From: Euborellia annulipes
Lineage: Eukaryota; Arthropoda; Insecta; Dermaptera; Anisolabididae
NCBI GenBank assembly: GCA_023213315.1
Contig: JAKCPI010014131.1
Span: 1 to 64,000, forward strand
Reading direction: 5' to 3'
DNA length: 64,000 bases
The position numbers were made by a program, and so were the translations under genes. Positions 12,373 through 23,972 of the stretch are shown piece after piece. Positions within the stretch are counted from its first letter, which is position 1. Every line of letters starts with the position of its first letter. The notes beneath the pieces were generated by a model. The model saw only the letters and a program-made list of their open reading frames with translations. It searched no databases and was not told the origin of the DNA.

Positions 12373-13461
12373 TTTATCGTGTTGCTGCTACTGGCAGCTC
12401 TGGCGTTCGCTGAGGAGAAGAAGAAGGTGGAAGTTGAGGAGAAATCATCTGGACCCGACCCCAAGGCGGAGGATTCGACAACAGCGGAGGATAAGAAGAC
12501 CGACAAACGAGGTCTCTTTGACATCGCTGACTTTGGAGGATCATCGGGCGGTCATGGACATCATGGTCATTTGTCGGTATCAGGCATACACGAAGACACC
12601 ATCAAGACCATCACATTGACCAAGAAGATTCCAGTGCCAGTGCCACAGCCATATCCAGTGCACGTTCCAGTAACCAAGCACGTACCTTACCCAGTAGAGA
12701 AGCATGTGCCTTATCCAGTCAAGGTCCCCGTGGACCGACCCGTTCCCGTACATATTCCGGTTGAGAAGAAAGTACCAGTACCCGTGGAAGTGAAGGTTCC
12801 CGTGCCACAACCCTACCCCGTTCACGTGCCTAAACCATACCCAGTTGTCATCGAGAAGAAGGTCCCAGCACCTTACCCCGTTGAGGTCAAGGTACCAGTG
12901 CCTGCTCCTTATCCAGTTCACGTAAAGGTGCCCGTACACATCCCCGTTGATCGTCCAGTGCCCTACCCAGTCAAGGTTCCCGTCGAGCGTCCCGTCCCCT
13001 ATCACGTACACAAGCCAGTACCTTACCCCGTAGAGAAACCAGTCCCATACCCCGTCGAGAAACCAGTACCTTACCCAGTCAAGGTCCCAGTTGATAGGCC
13101 CTACCCTGTTCCAGTGCCCAAACCATACCCAGTTCATGTCGAGAAGCCAGTCCCAGTGCCTGTTATCAAACATGTTCCCTACCCGGTAGAGAAACAAGTC
13201 CCATACCCAGTCAAAGTCCCAGTCGAAAGGCCGTATCCAGTCCCAGTACCCAAACCTTACCCTGTGCATGTTCCTAAGCCAGTCCCATACCCAGTCGAGA
13301 AACCAGTTCCTTACCCAGTCAAAGTTCCAGTTGAGAAGCCAGTTCCATACCCTGTAGAAAAACCTGTCCCGTATCCAGTCAAAGTCCCTGTTCCAGTTCA
13401 CGTACATCACGAACCTCAAGGCCATCACGAAGAATATAGTCACGAGGGAGGGCATTATTGA
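12373..13461 (+). CDS. Secreted PYPV/VPV-repeat cuticle-type protein A, exon 2
   Basis: With exon 1 this gives about 366 residues. Residues 1-17 (MRNQ plus IVLLLLAALAFA) form a signal peptide, with likely cleavage before EEKKK. An acidic Glu/Asp/Lys linker follows, then a dibasic KR at about 49-50 before GLFD, a candidate convertase site. A His/Gly segment carries HLSVSGIHED and TITLTKKIPV. From about residue 88 to 340 runs an imperfect repeat of KPVPYPV, EKHVPYPV, VKVPVDRP and VPKPYPVHV. The tail is His/Glu-rich and ends HEGGHY. The frame upstream of 12379 stays open (Phe-Ile) to the AG acceptor, so a GTG start is an artefact and the real ATG is in exon 1. Pro/Val/Tyr repeats of this kind occur in arthropod structural cuticle or matrix proteins. 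No Rebers-Riddiford (R&R) chitin-binding motif is seen. GC content is far above the flanks. The exact family name is uncertain. Confidence 0.9.
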   Translation, partial: FIVLLLLAALAFAEEKKKVEVEEKSSGPDPKAEDSTTAEDKKTDKRGLFDIADFGGSSGGHGHHGHLSVSGIHEDTIKTITLTKKIPVPVPQPYPVHVPVTKHVPYPVEKHVPYPVKVPVDRPVPVHIPVEKKVPVPVEVKVPVPQPYPVHVPKPYPVVIEKKVPAPYPVEVKVPVPAPYPVHVKVPVHIPVDRPVPYPVKVPVERPVPYHVHKPVPYPVEKPVPYPVEKPVPYPVKVPVDRPYPVPVPKPYPVHVEKPVPVPVIKHVPYPVEKQVPYPVKVPVERPYPVPVPKPYPVHVPKPVPYPVEKPVPYPVKVPVEKPVPYPVEKPVPYPVKVPVPVHVHHEPQGHHEEYSHEGGHY

Positions 13462-13596
13462 AAATTTCATCATTAATCATCACCACACACCCAACACTAT
13501 TTAATCATCACCCTCATCGTCGCACACTCATTACATCTCTGTTCCTACATTCATTTGTGATAAATGTATCATGTCATCATTAATTCTAAGTCCTCA

Positions 13597-13622
13597 AATA
13601 AATGTTCTATTTTTTAAATAAA
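13597..13622 (+). terminator. Polyadenylation signals of gene A
   Basis: Two AATAAA hexamers, at 13597-13602 and 13617-13622, lie 136 and 156 bp after the TGA stop in a 3' UTR rich in ATCATC. Either could direct cleavage at about 13620-13650. Confidence 0.65.
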
Positions 13623-13649
13623 ACAAAGGATCTATTCTATTATAAACCT

Positions 13650-14470
13650 TATTTTCATATCTATCCAACTAGAATAGTTTAGTAATCAAGGTTCAAAAAG
13701 GGTTTTTGCAAAAAATAACTAACAAGAATATTATATCAAAGTGTAGGTGAGTTAAAACAAAGTTCTGTTAAAAAAAGAGTTATTTGGGATACGACCTACT
13801 TTCCAAGAAAATAAATATAACTCAAATATTATCATTAGAGTGAAACTAAAGTTTGAAAATTTTTGAATATCTATACTTAATGAAAGAAGATATCATTGCT
13901 GAAAGGTAGGTAACCACAATGACCAACATTTAATTTAATAATCCAGGATCAACCGGGGAACAAGCGTGAACTGCTCTGAAAATAAATCCTGTTGTTTCGG
14001 ATGCCTACCTTCCAGTAATAAGCAAGGTAAAAAATCTCTACTTATATTACGCATAGTAAGAATAATTCCTAGCAATGGTTCCTAACGTAATCATATCAAC
14101 TAAAATTTGCAACAACACGAAAAAACAAATATTTTTTTAAACTTTTACTTTAAAAATAATGTCATAATTATTTAAAATCGATTTCTTTTTTAATCACATA
14201 TCTAAACAAATAATATATAGAAAGTAAATCATCAGGTCATTTTTTTTTTTTTTTTTTTACTATTCTTACATAATATCCGAGTAATATGTGTCCGCTATTT
14301 ATTCATTTTGAGAAAGTTGTTTATCATATTGCGTCATCGTTATAATAATATCATCTTTCCTCTTCTTCTCCTTCCTTCTTAAATAACGGAAATATATAGA
14401 TCAGTAAACGTTTCGATTTCACTTTCTTTGATTCTTCTTTATCTCTTTTTTTTTTCATTAATAAATAAAT
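13650..14470. other. Intergenic AT-rich stretch, nothing recognised
   Basis: Downstream of gene A. There is a long T run at about 14241-14258 but no coding frame or repeat terminus. Confidence 0.5.
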
Positions 14471-14480
14471 AAGTTTATGT

Positions 14481-14580
14481 AACAGGTGTGCGGAGGCTAA
14501 GCCGGTTAAGCCCGAAGACTCAACACGGCTCGGGTTCGAATCCAGCCTGCGGCAAATAATTCAAACATTTGCCTCTTAGG
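14481..14580 (+). repeat. tRNA-derived SINE (type B) head
   Basis: A-box-like GGCTAAGCCGGTTAAGC and B-box GGGTTCGAATCC are spaced as in a tRNA. The same family occurs at 47957. Confidence 0.6.
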
Positions 14581-14629
14581 GTAGGAAAGTGAGAGAAGAT
14601 CTCACCCCAGGTAAGTGACTAATTTGGTG

Positions 14630-14735
14630 TGGCCTAAGTGGTATCCAAATGGCTTAAATAAACTGCCTGGGATCCGAACCCGCGATCTTTGGTATAGAAG
14701 GCCAGGACGCTAGCAACTACACCAAGGCCCGAGGG
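14630..14735 (-). repeat. tRNA-derived SINE (type A) head
   Basis: Minus strand: a GGTGTAG.. A-box region and a CGGGTTCGGATCCC B-box, followed by the diagnostic GCCATTTGGATACC hairpin. Confidence 0.65.
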
Positions 14736-14883
14736 CAAAAATTCGATTAATAGAAAATTATAATAAAAAAATATTTTGATATGGTCTTAAATTCTCTTTT
14801 AGGAATGGCATTTCAACATTTTGCGAAATTTTTTTTCTATGAAATGGAAGTTTATTTGTTGATGTGTATGTATCAGGATGAAG

Positions 14884-15052
14884 AAAGAGAAGCAGATAGT
14901 ATTTATTTCATTTATTTAATACCCATTAGGCTGACGTTTCGGTCTCGGTCGAGACCATACTGCACAAGGCTGCAACCTGTGACTATGGTCTCGGTCCTAA
15001 TGGGTATTAAATAAATGAAATAAATACTAGCTACTTCTCTTTCTTCAACCTA
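14884..15052. repeat. Inverted repeat with degenerate hammerhead-like core
   Basis: The arms share TATTTATTTCATTTATTTAA and its complement, with CCCATTAGG/CCTAATGGG inside. On the minus strand a perfect 6-bp hairpin GGTCTC/GAGACC precedes GAAACGTC, but CTGANGA has decayed. Confidence 0.7.
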
Positions 15053-15724
15053 ATATACATCAACAACTTTTATGCAGCTATAAATCTACTTTTCTCTACA
15101 TCTACTGGAAGTTTATTTGTTGCAGTGACGTAGAATCAAGAGAGAAGTCTAATTAATCGTTCCTACTCAATAACGTCCAAAACGCTATGTGGTGAATCAA
15201 AACTTGGAAGATAAAGATGAAGGATAACAAATAACTGCAACTTCTAATTCATTTAAATTTTAAAAGGTGAAACTAACCAAAGTAAGAGATAAAAAATTAA
15301 AATGAGAATGTAACTTTTTCTAATTCTAGTCTGGAAGCTCTTTTGGGTTGCGAATTAATAATAAAAAAAAAATTAATATATTCGTGATTTGCCATTCTTG
15401 AAATGATATATTGAGACATAACTCAATTTGTTCTTAATTCCAATTATATAATCATTTTGTCAATTACAAAATATAATTTATAACCATGGGAAATTAAAAA
15501 AAAACGTTTAAATAAGTGAGGATTCTGATTTTTTAGAACATGATATTCAAAATTATGTGGATTCTGGAGAATATAAAAAATTATGGCTAATAGAAGAGGG
15601 ATAATTCCTCTTTCCATTTGCATTTGCTATATGATTAAACATTTTTAAATACAGTATAATTGGTGAAAAATGTGGCGAAGTGGAGGAAAGCAGCCAGGAA
15701 GGAAGCTTCTATTGATTATACAGA

Positions 15725-15785
15725 CTCCTTGAAACAAAACGTTTCGGACAAATTTATTGAGCCATCTTCAATTGTCTAAGGGTCT
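15725..15785 (-). ncRNA. Degenerate hammerhead-like core
   Basis: Minus strand: TTGAAGATGG in place of CTGANGATGG, then GTCC and GAAACGTT. GGCAGCCAGGAAGGAAGC-like flanks recall the 605-880 repeat. Confidence 0.3.
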
Positions 15786-15971
15786 TTTGGAAATAGAGTT
15801 GTAAAATAAATACTGTCCATAAGCAAATCGCTCACTGCCTATGTGTGATTACAATGTATATAAATATAACAAAAACAAGAGCATTTCGAAAATTACTTCA
15901 GGATTTTTAAGATCATACTTATATTTTGTTTATTTACATTGTAATCACATCTAAACAATTTTTGAATGATT

Positions 15972-16110
15972 CAGCGGCGTAATTAGTTTTTGATGGAGGA
16001 GGAGTGCGAAGCTTATAATAAAAATAAAAATTATCCAGTAATTTTTTGTTTTGCCCCTTTGGGAGTAGCTGAGGCATGATGCCCCTTTGCCCCCCCTCGC
16101 TACGCCACTG
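15972..16110. mobile_element. Short hAT-like MITE
   Basis: CAGCGGCGTA on the left and TACGCCACTG on the right form terminal inverted repeats typical of hAT MITEs. The 8-bp flanks GAATGATT and GAATTGTG match poorly. Confidence 0.5.
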
Positions 16111-16164
16111 GAATTGTGCTAAATTTATTTAGAAATTTCCAGGTTATTTCATATTAAATGTTTT

Positions 16165-16735
16165 TTCAGCAGTATTGTACGCCGAAGATTTAACCTTATT
16201 ACCAATCAAACTTCAAAAATTATTGAATTCCCTCCATAAATATTCGGACAACAATCATCTTGAAGTAAATAGGGAAAAATCAAAGGTTATGATCTTCAGG
16301 AGAGGGGAAGAAATCCCGATGACCTTGAATTCAAGTACGGAGGAGTAGAACTTCAAATAGTCAATGAATTCTCTTATCTGGATGTAACGCTGAGCTCATC
16401 GGGTTTATTTTTAAAAGCAGCGAAAGAAAGAACAAACAAAGCTATTATGACAATGCCTGGAATTAAATCTCTAATCAGGAGGGCGAAGATTGACACATAT
16501 CAGCCCATTCTGAAGCTCTATGAGTCAATGATAACAAGCGTTCTTCTTTAATTGAGAGAAGTCAAGTGATTCTTTTTAAATCTCTTTTCTTCCTGAACAC
16601 GTCGACACCAAGTTACGTCCTAAGAAGTGAATTTCAACAACCGAAAATTATTACCTACGTCTACAACAGAACGATTGGATGGCTTTGCAAAATTTTGACA
16701 ATGAATTATGAACGTCTCCATGCTTTTCGAGAATG
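16165..16735 (+). pseudogene. LINE reverse transcriptase fragment, decayed
   Basis: One frame reads LYAEDLTLLPIKLQKLLNSL and then LEVNREKSKVMIFRRG. This is the RT palm active-site region (YADD changed to YAED) followed by the KSK.M.F motif. A frameshift near 16316 moves to a frame reading VELQIVNEFSYLDVTLSSSG and then NKAIMTMPGIKSL. A stop follows near 16550 and a remnant continues to about 16735. The order of motifs is that of an I/jockey-type non-LTR RT. Both ends are missing. Confidence 0.7.
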
Positions 16736-16831
16736 CTGAAAAATATATTTGTTTGTTTGTTTTTTTTTAATTTTCAGAACAAACCAGAGGGGGGGGGCAA
16801 TGGCCCCCTGCCTCCCCTGGCTACGCCCATG

Positions 16832-17005
16832 CATGGTAACAAAATATAAATATTTTGCCATACGTATAAATTGTACATCTTGAAAATCGAATGTACGTAT
16901 GTCGGAAACTAAATATATGTCGACACAAAAAATCTGGTGTGACTGGCGCGAAGCACACAACTTCTTCGGTAATCGAAAGTTGTGTTCTGTGCTTGTCACA
17001 CCAGA
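16832..17005 (-). repeat. R1 end fragment
   Basis: It runs from CATGGTAACAAAATATAAAT (half an X-box) to the complete palindrome ending CACCAGA. A G-rich hAT-like end (GGCTACGCCCATG, to 16831) abuts it exactly inside the X-box. Confidence 0.8.
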
Positions 17006-17702
17006 TTTTTGTTTTGAATTTTGTAAAAATAGGAGAAAGACACTCCAACCCATGTAAGAGAAAAAAATTTCTCAAACATGTAAATAAATATTAAATGTTT
17101 AATAAATTACACTATCATTAAGATAGATTAGAATAGATCTTTTTTATGAAGAAACAAAGTGTTCCACTTTTTTTGCAGCACAGATGATTTCGTACTTATA
17201 TTGAAAATCTGCCTTCTTGTTGGGATATCAAATTCCATAAATTTCCAGTAATAAAAACAAAACTGATAGTTTTTTTTAATTATTGTCTAAGTAATGAAAA
17301 TACGAAAAGAAATTAAAGCGTAGCAAGCAAGGTTAATTCAAGTGAAAAGTCTTAGTTATTATTGTTATTGTTGTTGTCGATGATGATGACGATAATAAAA
17401 TGAGAAAACGACTCAACTAGTGTCTTGCATAACTTGTTGATGGAATGTCGTACACTTAATATAAAGGAGAAAAAAAAAAATCAGATTGTGTTAAATCATA
17501 GTAAAAGGACATCCATTAGAAACGTTTCCTCTTATTGCAAAATGTTCACTTAACAGGAAGCAAAATGAAATAAAATTTGTTACGTAGCAACCGATGAAGA
17601 CGAATGATGAATTGTTTTTAACTGAAAGACTTCCGTAAGACAAAAATTTGTAGAATATTAACTTCAGTATCTTAGGCAATATAGACTTCAACGATAATAT
17701 TT

Positions 17703-17795
17703 TGGGGTCAAGGCATATTTAGTTATACCATTTGCTATCCAAATGATTTAAATAAATATTAATCGGACTGCCTGGGATCCGAACTCGCACGCGCT
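17703..17795 (-). repeat. SINE type A fragment
   Basis: It contains TTTGCTATCCAAATGATTTA and CGGACTGCCTGGGATCCGAA, matching the head and hairpin of the SINE at 48665. Confidence 0.6.
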
Positions 17796-17886
17796 TCAAG
17801 ATTAACGTTTGTCAAAAACTCTAACGTATTGATTCTGTATGAAAAATGAAATAAACTATCCTGAAGAATCATTCCTTATAGTCAAG

Positions 17887-18144
17887 CAAAAGCGGATCCA
17901 GAGGAGATTCTCAGGGGGAGGAATCTGGTGTGACTGGTCGCACAGCACATAATTTTTTCTTACTTCGGTAATTTAAATATGTATTTTGTATTTATTTACC
18001 AGAATATAAATACAAATCAAATTTGTAAGTATTAATTTTTAAAATTTTATATTTAAAAAAAAACAAAAATTTTTTTTCTCAAATTTCGAGGGGGGGGGGG
18101 GTAATTACTCCCTTTCTTCCTCCCTCCCCTTGTATCCGCCCTTG
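17887..18144 (+). mobile_element. hAT-type MITE with G tract and captured R1 end
   Basis: The ends CAAAAGCGGATCCAG and TGTATCCGCCCTTG match those of 53855-54116. The flanks TAGTCAAG and TAGTAAGA are an imperfect 8-bp duplication. It contains AATCTGGTGTGACTGG of R1. Confidence 0.75.
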
Positions 18145-18236
18145 TAGTAAGAGAAACTAACAAGTAAAATATCTATTTATTCTATTCTATCAATACATAT
18201 TTCCCATCCTCAGAAGCAGGCCAGTAGCCTGATGAA

Positions 18237-18256
18237 GGGGGGGGGGGGGGGGGGGG
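18237..18256. repeat. Poly(G) tract of 20
   Basis: Twenty consecutive G bases, the longest pure G run noticed in the window. Confidence 0.95.
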
Positions 18257-18449
18257 TATGGGTATCCCAATATCTGCGAAATTCTGAAAAATTATAAATA
18301 AAGAGAAATACATAGAAATTAAAATTTTAAATACTATTGGAAATTACAAAAAATATTTTAGTAGGAAAAATAAGATTAATCATCTCAGATCTTGGGCGCA
18401 TTTGCGTGAAGCAAAAAAATTTTATTATTGTCAAAGCCTGCATTTACAA

Positions 18450-18502
18450 TTTCCGATAACTGAGGATGGCCCAATAAATTTAGGCCGAAACGTCTTATTC
18501 TG
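18450..18502 (+). ncRNA. Hammerhead-like core with stem I
   Basis: CTGAGGA at 18460-18466, U, GGCC/GGCC stem (18468-18471 with 18483-18486), GAAACGTC at 18487-18494. A possible stem I pairs GATAA (18455-18459) with TTATT (18495-18499). Confidence 0.45.
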
Positions 18503-18709
18503 GAGAGTTTTATTGAACCTGGTTAATTGCATTTTAGCTGAACAGTATTGCAAAGTTAAGACTTTGGAATCTGACAATGCTCAAGCATTAAGAATTGTTC
18601 CTAACAATCTAAACAATAATAGACATCGAAGACACCTACGGATTCCCAAGAGAACAGAATTAACCAAATTAATAAACAATGTTCCTAACAACGAAAATAG
18701 TCCTATCTA

Positions 18710-19350
18710 GATGTTTAGTTATTGACCGCAGTAGTCTATTAATAAATTCCAGAAAAATGTTTTGGTACATCATATATCTGAGTACTTTATAAAAAATACT
18801 CAATTATAAAAGAAAAAATTAGATGAAATCTCTTTCTGAATTAGTCGTTAATAAGTCACATGAACATTTACTTACAGGAAAAGGATTCATTTGAAAGCGA
18901 AGACATGAAACAAAAGGCTTACCTGAAACAAAAGAGAAAAAAATATTAGTAAAAGTATTTCTAAGATATAGGCTTATTCGTTATTTAAATATTTAGTAAA
19001 CTTAATTCGTTCATTTATTTAAATTAGTAGTTAGATATTTTAAATTTGGGTTAGTAAGTGATCCTTAATGAGATTTCTAATAAAACTGGAGAGGGAATTT
19101 AATGACCGACTACCCTAACTACTTAAGTATTTTTTAAATTCAATTATAATAGTTTATTATATTAATAGAGAAAGAAAGCTAGAGGTTGATAATTGGAAAT
19201 AAATCCAATTAGGGAATCAAGTGAAGCGGATCCGATCGGAATTTCTCTTAAATACTCTTTAATGTATTTTATTTTAAAAGCAGAAGGTATGACTTAGATA
19301 TTGATCTTCTTGTTAATGACTGCAAAAATAAAATTTCCTTATTTGTTATA
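18710..19350. other. Intergenic AT-rich stretch, nothing recognised
   Basis: No open frame, repeat terminus or RNA motif could be supported here. Confidence 0.5.
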
Positions 19351-19356
19351 ATAATA

Positions 19357-19986
19357 TATGGACCGTGTAATGCATTAAGGAACCAAGCGCCATTATGATA
19401 AAGCCGCCATTTTGTAGGGAAAAAGAAGATCTACGTCTATATTTTAATCACGACATTATTACTATGTGTTCTTTTTTAAAGTGAAACTTTTATTTGATCC
19501 TCTCAAAGTTTTTCGCTCTTCTATCAGCATGTCGCGTTACAAGCCATGACAACAAAGGAAAGTTGAAATTTAATATATATGACGAATTATAAAAAAATAA
19601 TTGTGAGATTTAATTATTCAATTTTTAAATTGATAAAATATAATTTTTAAAATAATTTAAAATAATTAAAAACTTCAATTGCTAAATAAATATTGTTCTC
19701 AGTTTTTAACATGCGTCTATTGATTTCCCATTTTCCAATTATTAAGTTAAGATTAAAAACGCGATATTTTAATACCCTTAATTGAATAATTTTCTGAAAA
19801 TTTTCTGTTAAACGCCTACGATCCGAAAAAAAAAGTTTCACTTGCATCGAGGTTTCATAAAACCACACAATGTTTTTTATATAGAACAAGAACAAAAGTT
19901 ATGCCATTGGTTTTGTTTACAAATGAAAAATTCCCCCCATTTAAGTTAATGGCGCTTGGTTCCTTCGTGCATAACATCGTCCATAT
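19357..19986. mobile_element. Long-TIR MITE (GGAACCAAGCGCCATTA family)
   Basis: The left end TATGGACCGTGTAATGCATT and the right end complement TATGGACGATGTTATGCACG both lead into AAGGAACCAAGCGCCATTA. The interior (19556-19880) is a unit that also occurs alone at 46526, 50695 and 34105. A related end is at 60384. Confidence 0.65.
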
Positions 19987-19999
19987 TATAATCATATTC

Positions 20000-20790
20000 A
20001 TTTGATTGAGTTGCTATAAAATTACAGATGATCAAAGAAAGAGAAATACAGTACTGTAAATAATAATTTTATTAGCTTGACTATCTTGTGGAGATATTTA
20101 TAAGATACGCTTTTAATGATGATAAATGAACTAGCCTAATCAAAGATTATTTCCACCTTGAAATTAAATCAATTAAAATTTTTAAAATTAAATGACATTA
20201 AAAAAAAAAAAAATTGAAAAGGAAAGTCATCTAAAAGAACAGGAAATAAGATAGAAAGAGAGAGAGAGAGAGAGAGATTAAATAAATTTTATATCAAGAG
20301 TTTAATGAGAGTCGAAGATAAGGGTGACAATTGAGTCTAAGATGCGGGCGGAAATTGGAATCAAATGCAAATATAATATACAGAATATAATTGCTCATTT
20401 AACTTCCAAACCCTAACTGTAGAATCTAATAAATTTCAACCTTGAAAGATCGAGAAATAGCCTCACATGCCGGGAAAAGACCTAAAAACTTTGAAACTAT
20501 TTTTCCACGTCGCAAATTACGTACCAATAAAGAATTCTAAAATTTTCTTTTATTTACTAATTTGCCTGCCAACCAGGGAGAGACAAAACGCGCTAAAATA
20601 TGTATTAAACTGATAAAATATGCACGTTAGGCCTTAAATACGCATTTATATGCAAAATGATGACGAGGGCTTATTATCTTAAACATAATTTTTTTTTAAG
20701 AATAAATCAAAATAAGTAATTAGCGATCAATTAATTTAAATGGATACAAACTAGACAATGAAGTTAGAATATAAACCTATCATTATATTT
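20000..20790. other. Intergenic AT-rich stretch
   Basis: A (GA)n microsatellite lies at about 20256-20278. Otherwise nothing is recognised. Confidence 0.5.
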
Positions 20791-20800
20791 TATGAATAAG

Positions 20801-21371
20801 TCCAACGATTTTGATTAAAATTCAAAAATCAATTATTTTTTGGATGCTCTTTAAAATGTATATTTTCATTTTGCTATTGAAATCTTCTGAAGACCACTTT
20901 ACTCTTGTATATCATAGGGAAGATAGGAGAAATGGTTGCCATGGTAACAAAATATAAATATTTTCCCAAACTTATAAATTTTACATCTTGAATTCTAAAT
21001 ATATCGGCGGAAACTAAATGGACCCTGTTATGCAATGGTGTGTCAAAGACCAAACATCGAGTTTTGAGAAAATCAACAATAAAGTTTTTTGTTTTCATTG
21101 GATTATATATAATTTTTTTTGTCAATTTTGCAAGTAACATTAAATATAAATTTTTTTAGGACATATTTTATAAAAAATACTATTAATTAAAGCATTTGAA
21201 ACAATATTCCGTGCTTAACTCAATTTTGAATTTTTTGGTCTTTGACACACCATTGCATAACAGGGTCCAAATATATGTCGACACGAAAAATTTTGTGTGA
21301 CAAGCACAGAACACAACTTTCGATTACCGAAGGTTAGAGAAAGTTGTGTGCTCTGCGACAGTCACACCAGA
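20801..21371 (-). repeat. R1 element split by a GGACCC-ended MITE
   Basis: R1 sequence GGAAACTAAA stops at 21018 and AATATATGTCGACAC resumes at 21270. The X-box is at 20935-20948. The element is 5' truncated. Confidence 0.8.
21019..21269. mobile_element. GGACCC-ended MITE, copy 1 (in R1)
   Basis: Terminal inverted repeats of about 35 bp begin TGGACCCTGTTATGCAATGG and continue TGTGTCAAAGACCAAA. Comparison with intact R1 leaves only a short A/T duplication of about 2 bp, so the superfamily is unclear. Confidence 0.75.
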
Positions 21372-21717
21372 TTTTTTTTTAAATAAATAATATTTATTTG
21401 AACAATATAATTAATGAAGAAAATGAAAGAAATAATAACATTTTATATTTCTGATATCAACTGAAAGAATCCTCTCATAGGCTATGTTATTAAAGGGCTT
21501 CTTTTAATGAAATCTCTAACAATTTTCCTTCTAAGCACCGAATAGTGGTAAGAAAACTTAAGAGGATTTCGAGAAATGATATCTCAAAAGATTAGGCAAT
21601 TTAATTATTAGATGAAACAAGGTTTCTGTTCTATTGTGAGCAGCTTAGCAGAAATAACGTAAAACTAAAATTAAAATGGAGTGGTGAATTTCGACGACTC
21701 CAGAAATAATACGAATA

Positions 21718-23064
21718 TCTGAAAAAGTATATCAATAAAGTGCTAGTACTCTTTGGCCGATTTTGATTAAAAGTTTTCCAGGGGGTGTCTAACTTAAATA
21801 TAAAATTTCAACCCCCTAGCTTAATTCGTTCATGCTTAAAATTGAACACACACACACACACAGACAGACCAAGTCGCGAAAACCACTTTTTTGGATTCAG
21901 GGGACCTCAAAACGTGTATATCCATCAAAATCTCGACATCGAATTTTTGAAATTAACCCAATACTTTCTTTATATATTAACATATACAGGGCTATTTGTA
22001 ATTCGATGTGTTCCAGCCAGGATGAGATAGAAGGGCAAAAATGCTACAAATTCAACCCCCTCAATTTATGGCCGAAAGTTAGTAGTTTGTGAGATATTCA
22101 AGAAAAATCATTTTTTTAGAAATATCCCATTTTTGACGCTAACGACGAGTTTAAAAAAAAAACTGTTGATTCAATGTTAGCTATGTATTTTTTTATTAGT
22201 AAGTGAGTTAGTAATAACTCTTAATAAGTAATAAAATATTCCAAATCATTGAGAATTTGATTACTACGGCCAATAACGAATTTGAATTTATTTAATCATT
22301 TTACGTCAATTATTATTTCAAGTCATCCAGTCGAAAAAATTCTATGACACCAAATGTGCAAACTACTAAAAAAACTTGCTCGTTTCATTAGCTATCCAAA
22401 AAGGTACAATAGTTAATATTTTTATGAGAGAACCACAATCAAAACTCATTGTAACCTGTCTTAGGTAGGATGTATCCAATAAAAAAATCGAATAAATTTG
22501 GAAATTTGAAATAAAAGAAGTAAATTGATTACGTAATATCTTTATTTTTTTCAGGTTCACTTCACTTTGTCATGCAGAAAACATTGTTTTTAATAATGTT
22601 ATTAACACAAAATATTAACTATTGTACCTTTTTGGATAGCTAATGAAACGAGCAAGTTTTTTTAGTAGTTTGTACATTTGGTGTCATAGAATTTTTTTCG
22701 ACTGGATGACTCGAAATAATAATGAACGTAAAATGATTAAATAAATTCAAATTCGTTATTGGCCGTAGTAATCGAATTCTCAATGATTTGGAATAGTTTA
22801 TTACTTATTAAGAGTTATTACTAACTCACTACTAATAAAAAAATACATGGCTAACATTGAATCAACAGTTTTTTTTTAAACTCGTCGTTAGCGTCAAAAA
22901 TGGGATATTTCTAAAAAAATGATTTTACTTGAATATCTCACAAACTACTAACTTTCGGCCATACATTGAGGGGGTTAAATTTGTAGCATTTTTGCTCTTC
23001 TATCTCATCCTGGCTGGAACACATCGAATTACAAATAACCCTGTATATAGAGGTAGGAGAAAGT
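21718..23064 (+). repeat. R1 3' half split by a foldback element
   Basis: R1 core, (CA)n and CTTTCTTTATATATTAACATA precede the insertion, and TATATAGAGGTAGGAGAAAGT follows it. Confidence 0.8.
21987..23043. mobile_element. Foldback MITE with about 435-bp arms and TA target
   Basis: Arms 21987-22422 and 22609-23043 are near-perfect inverted repeats. The ends CAGGGCTATTTGTAATTCGA and CAGGGTTATTTGTAATTCGA sit next to TA. The TA target and CAGGG end suggest a Tc1/mariner-type origin. It is non-coding and lies in the AT-rich end hairpin of R1. Confidence 0.8.
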
Positions 23065-23079
23065 AGAGAGGCAACAGAA

Positions 23080-23965
23080 ATAGAGCAATATATTCCACGT
23101 ATAAAAACATTAGGTTATAAGTTTCAAAGATTTATTAAAAATTAAAATTAAAAAATGAGCATTTTGTTATCATCGTTTTTTTTTTTTTTTGTTTAAGGTC
23201 TTTTCGGCATCTTAGGCCATCTAGGAACCATCCCTATTTATTCTTTATTTTTCATTCTCATTTCCTTTAGAAACAATTGTGTATGGAGGGTAATAGTATT
23301 TATTTCAAATATTTGGAAACCAATTCAATTTAAAAAAATATAAAAATATTCGAAAAGATTTTATGCAAATTTCACATTCCCATATCTTATTCCGCTTTAA
23401 TTTTTAAATAATTAATGATAATTGCATGAAATAACTGAGCATAGGGAGTAAGAAAACTGAATAGGAGGTCTCTGTGTAATTATAGACTCACTCTGTGAAG
23501 CAAAATAATTACTTGATTACGTACGCACTCTAGCATAGTTTGAAATAATATATATACTTTAAATATATACACTTAGCTTGTTTATTTGAGCATGTGCACA
23601 TATTAAAATTTTAAAATCTGTCAAAAGGTGAATTACACCATAATCTAAATAACAAGAAATTTAGGGGGAAAAAATTGTTATAACTGAGATCTGGGCTTCT
23701 AAGTAAATTTTAATATGCTCATTTATAATTAAAATTTAAGATTTTCCATTTAGACTATTTGTCTTAAAAAAAAGTCATGGTAAAATTCATTTTAAAAACA
23801 AGCCTGAATGTTTGAAGACTTCAAACAGAAAAAAAAAAACAATTCAATTGTTACTGGAAGGTAGGCAGCCCATATGACTAACTAATTTTATATATGATTA
23901 ATTGCTACACTATTAAGGAACTCTGGAGCAATTGATCGAAAAATCGTTTAATGAATTGGGTTTCC
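23080..23965. other. Intergenic AT-rich stretch
   Basis: A SINE tail fragment on the minus strand at about 23190-23235 (GGTCTTTTCGGCATCTTAGG). Nothing else is recognised. Confidence 0.45.
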
Positions 23966-23972
23966 TAACTAA

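Noticed and set aside
12379..12381. GTG as start codon of gene A
   Set aside because: The frame is open upstream to an AG splice acceptor and lacks an ATG; gene B has the same arrangement with a clear exon 1.
12580..13473. 297-codon open frame antisense to gene A (Trp/Asp/Arg-rich)
   Set aside because: It is the complement of the PYPV repeat; the repeat's codon pattern lacks antisense stops. The same shadow appears opposite gene B at 31402-32277.
14481..14580. Functional tRNA gene
   Set aside because: A- and B-box-like motifs are present but the acceptor stem does not close, and the family continues into SINE sequence.
18402..18710. 102-codon plus-strand frame
   Set aside because: It overlaps a hammerhead-like repeat unit, shows no recognisable domain, and has no supporting signals.
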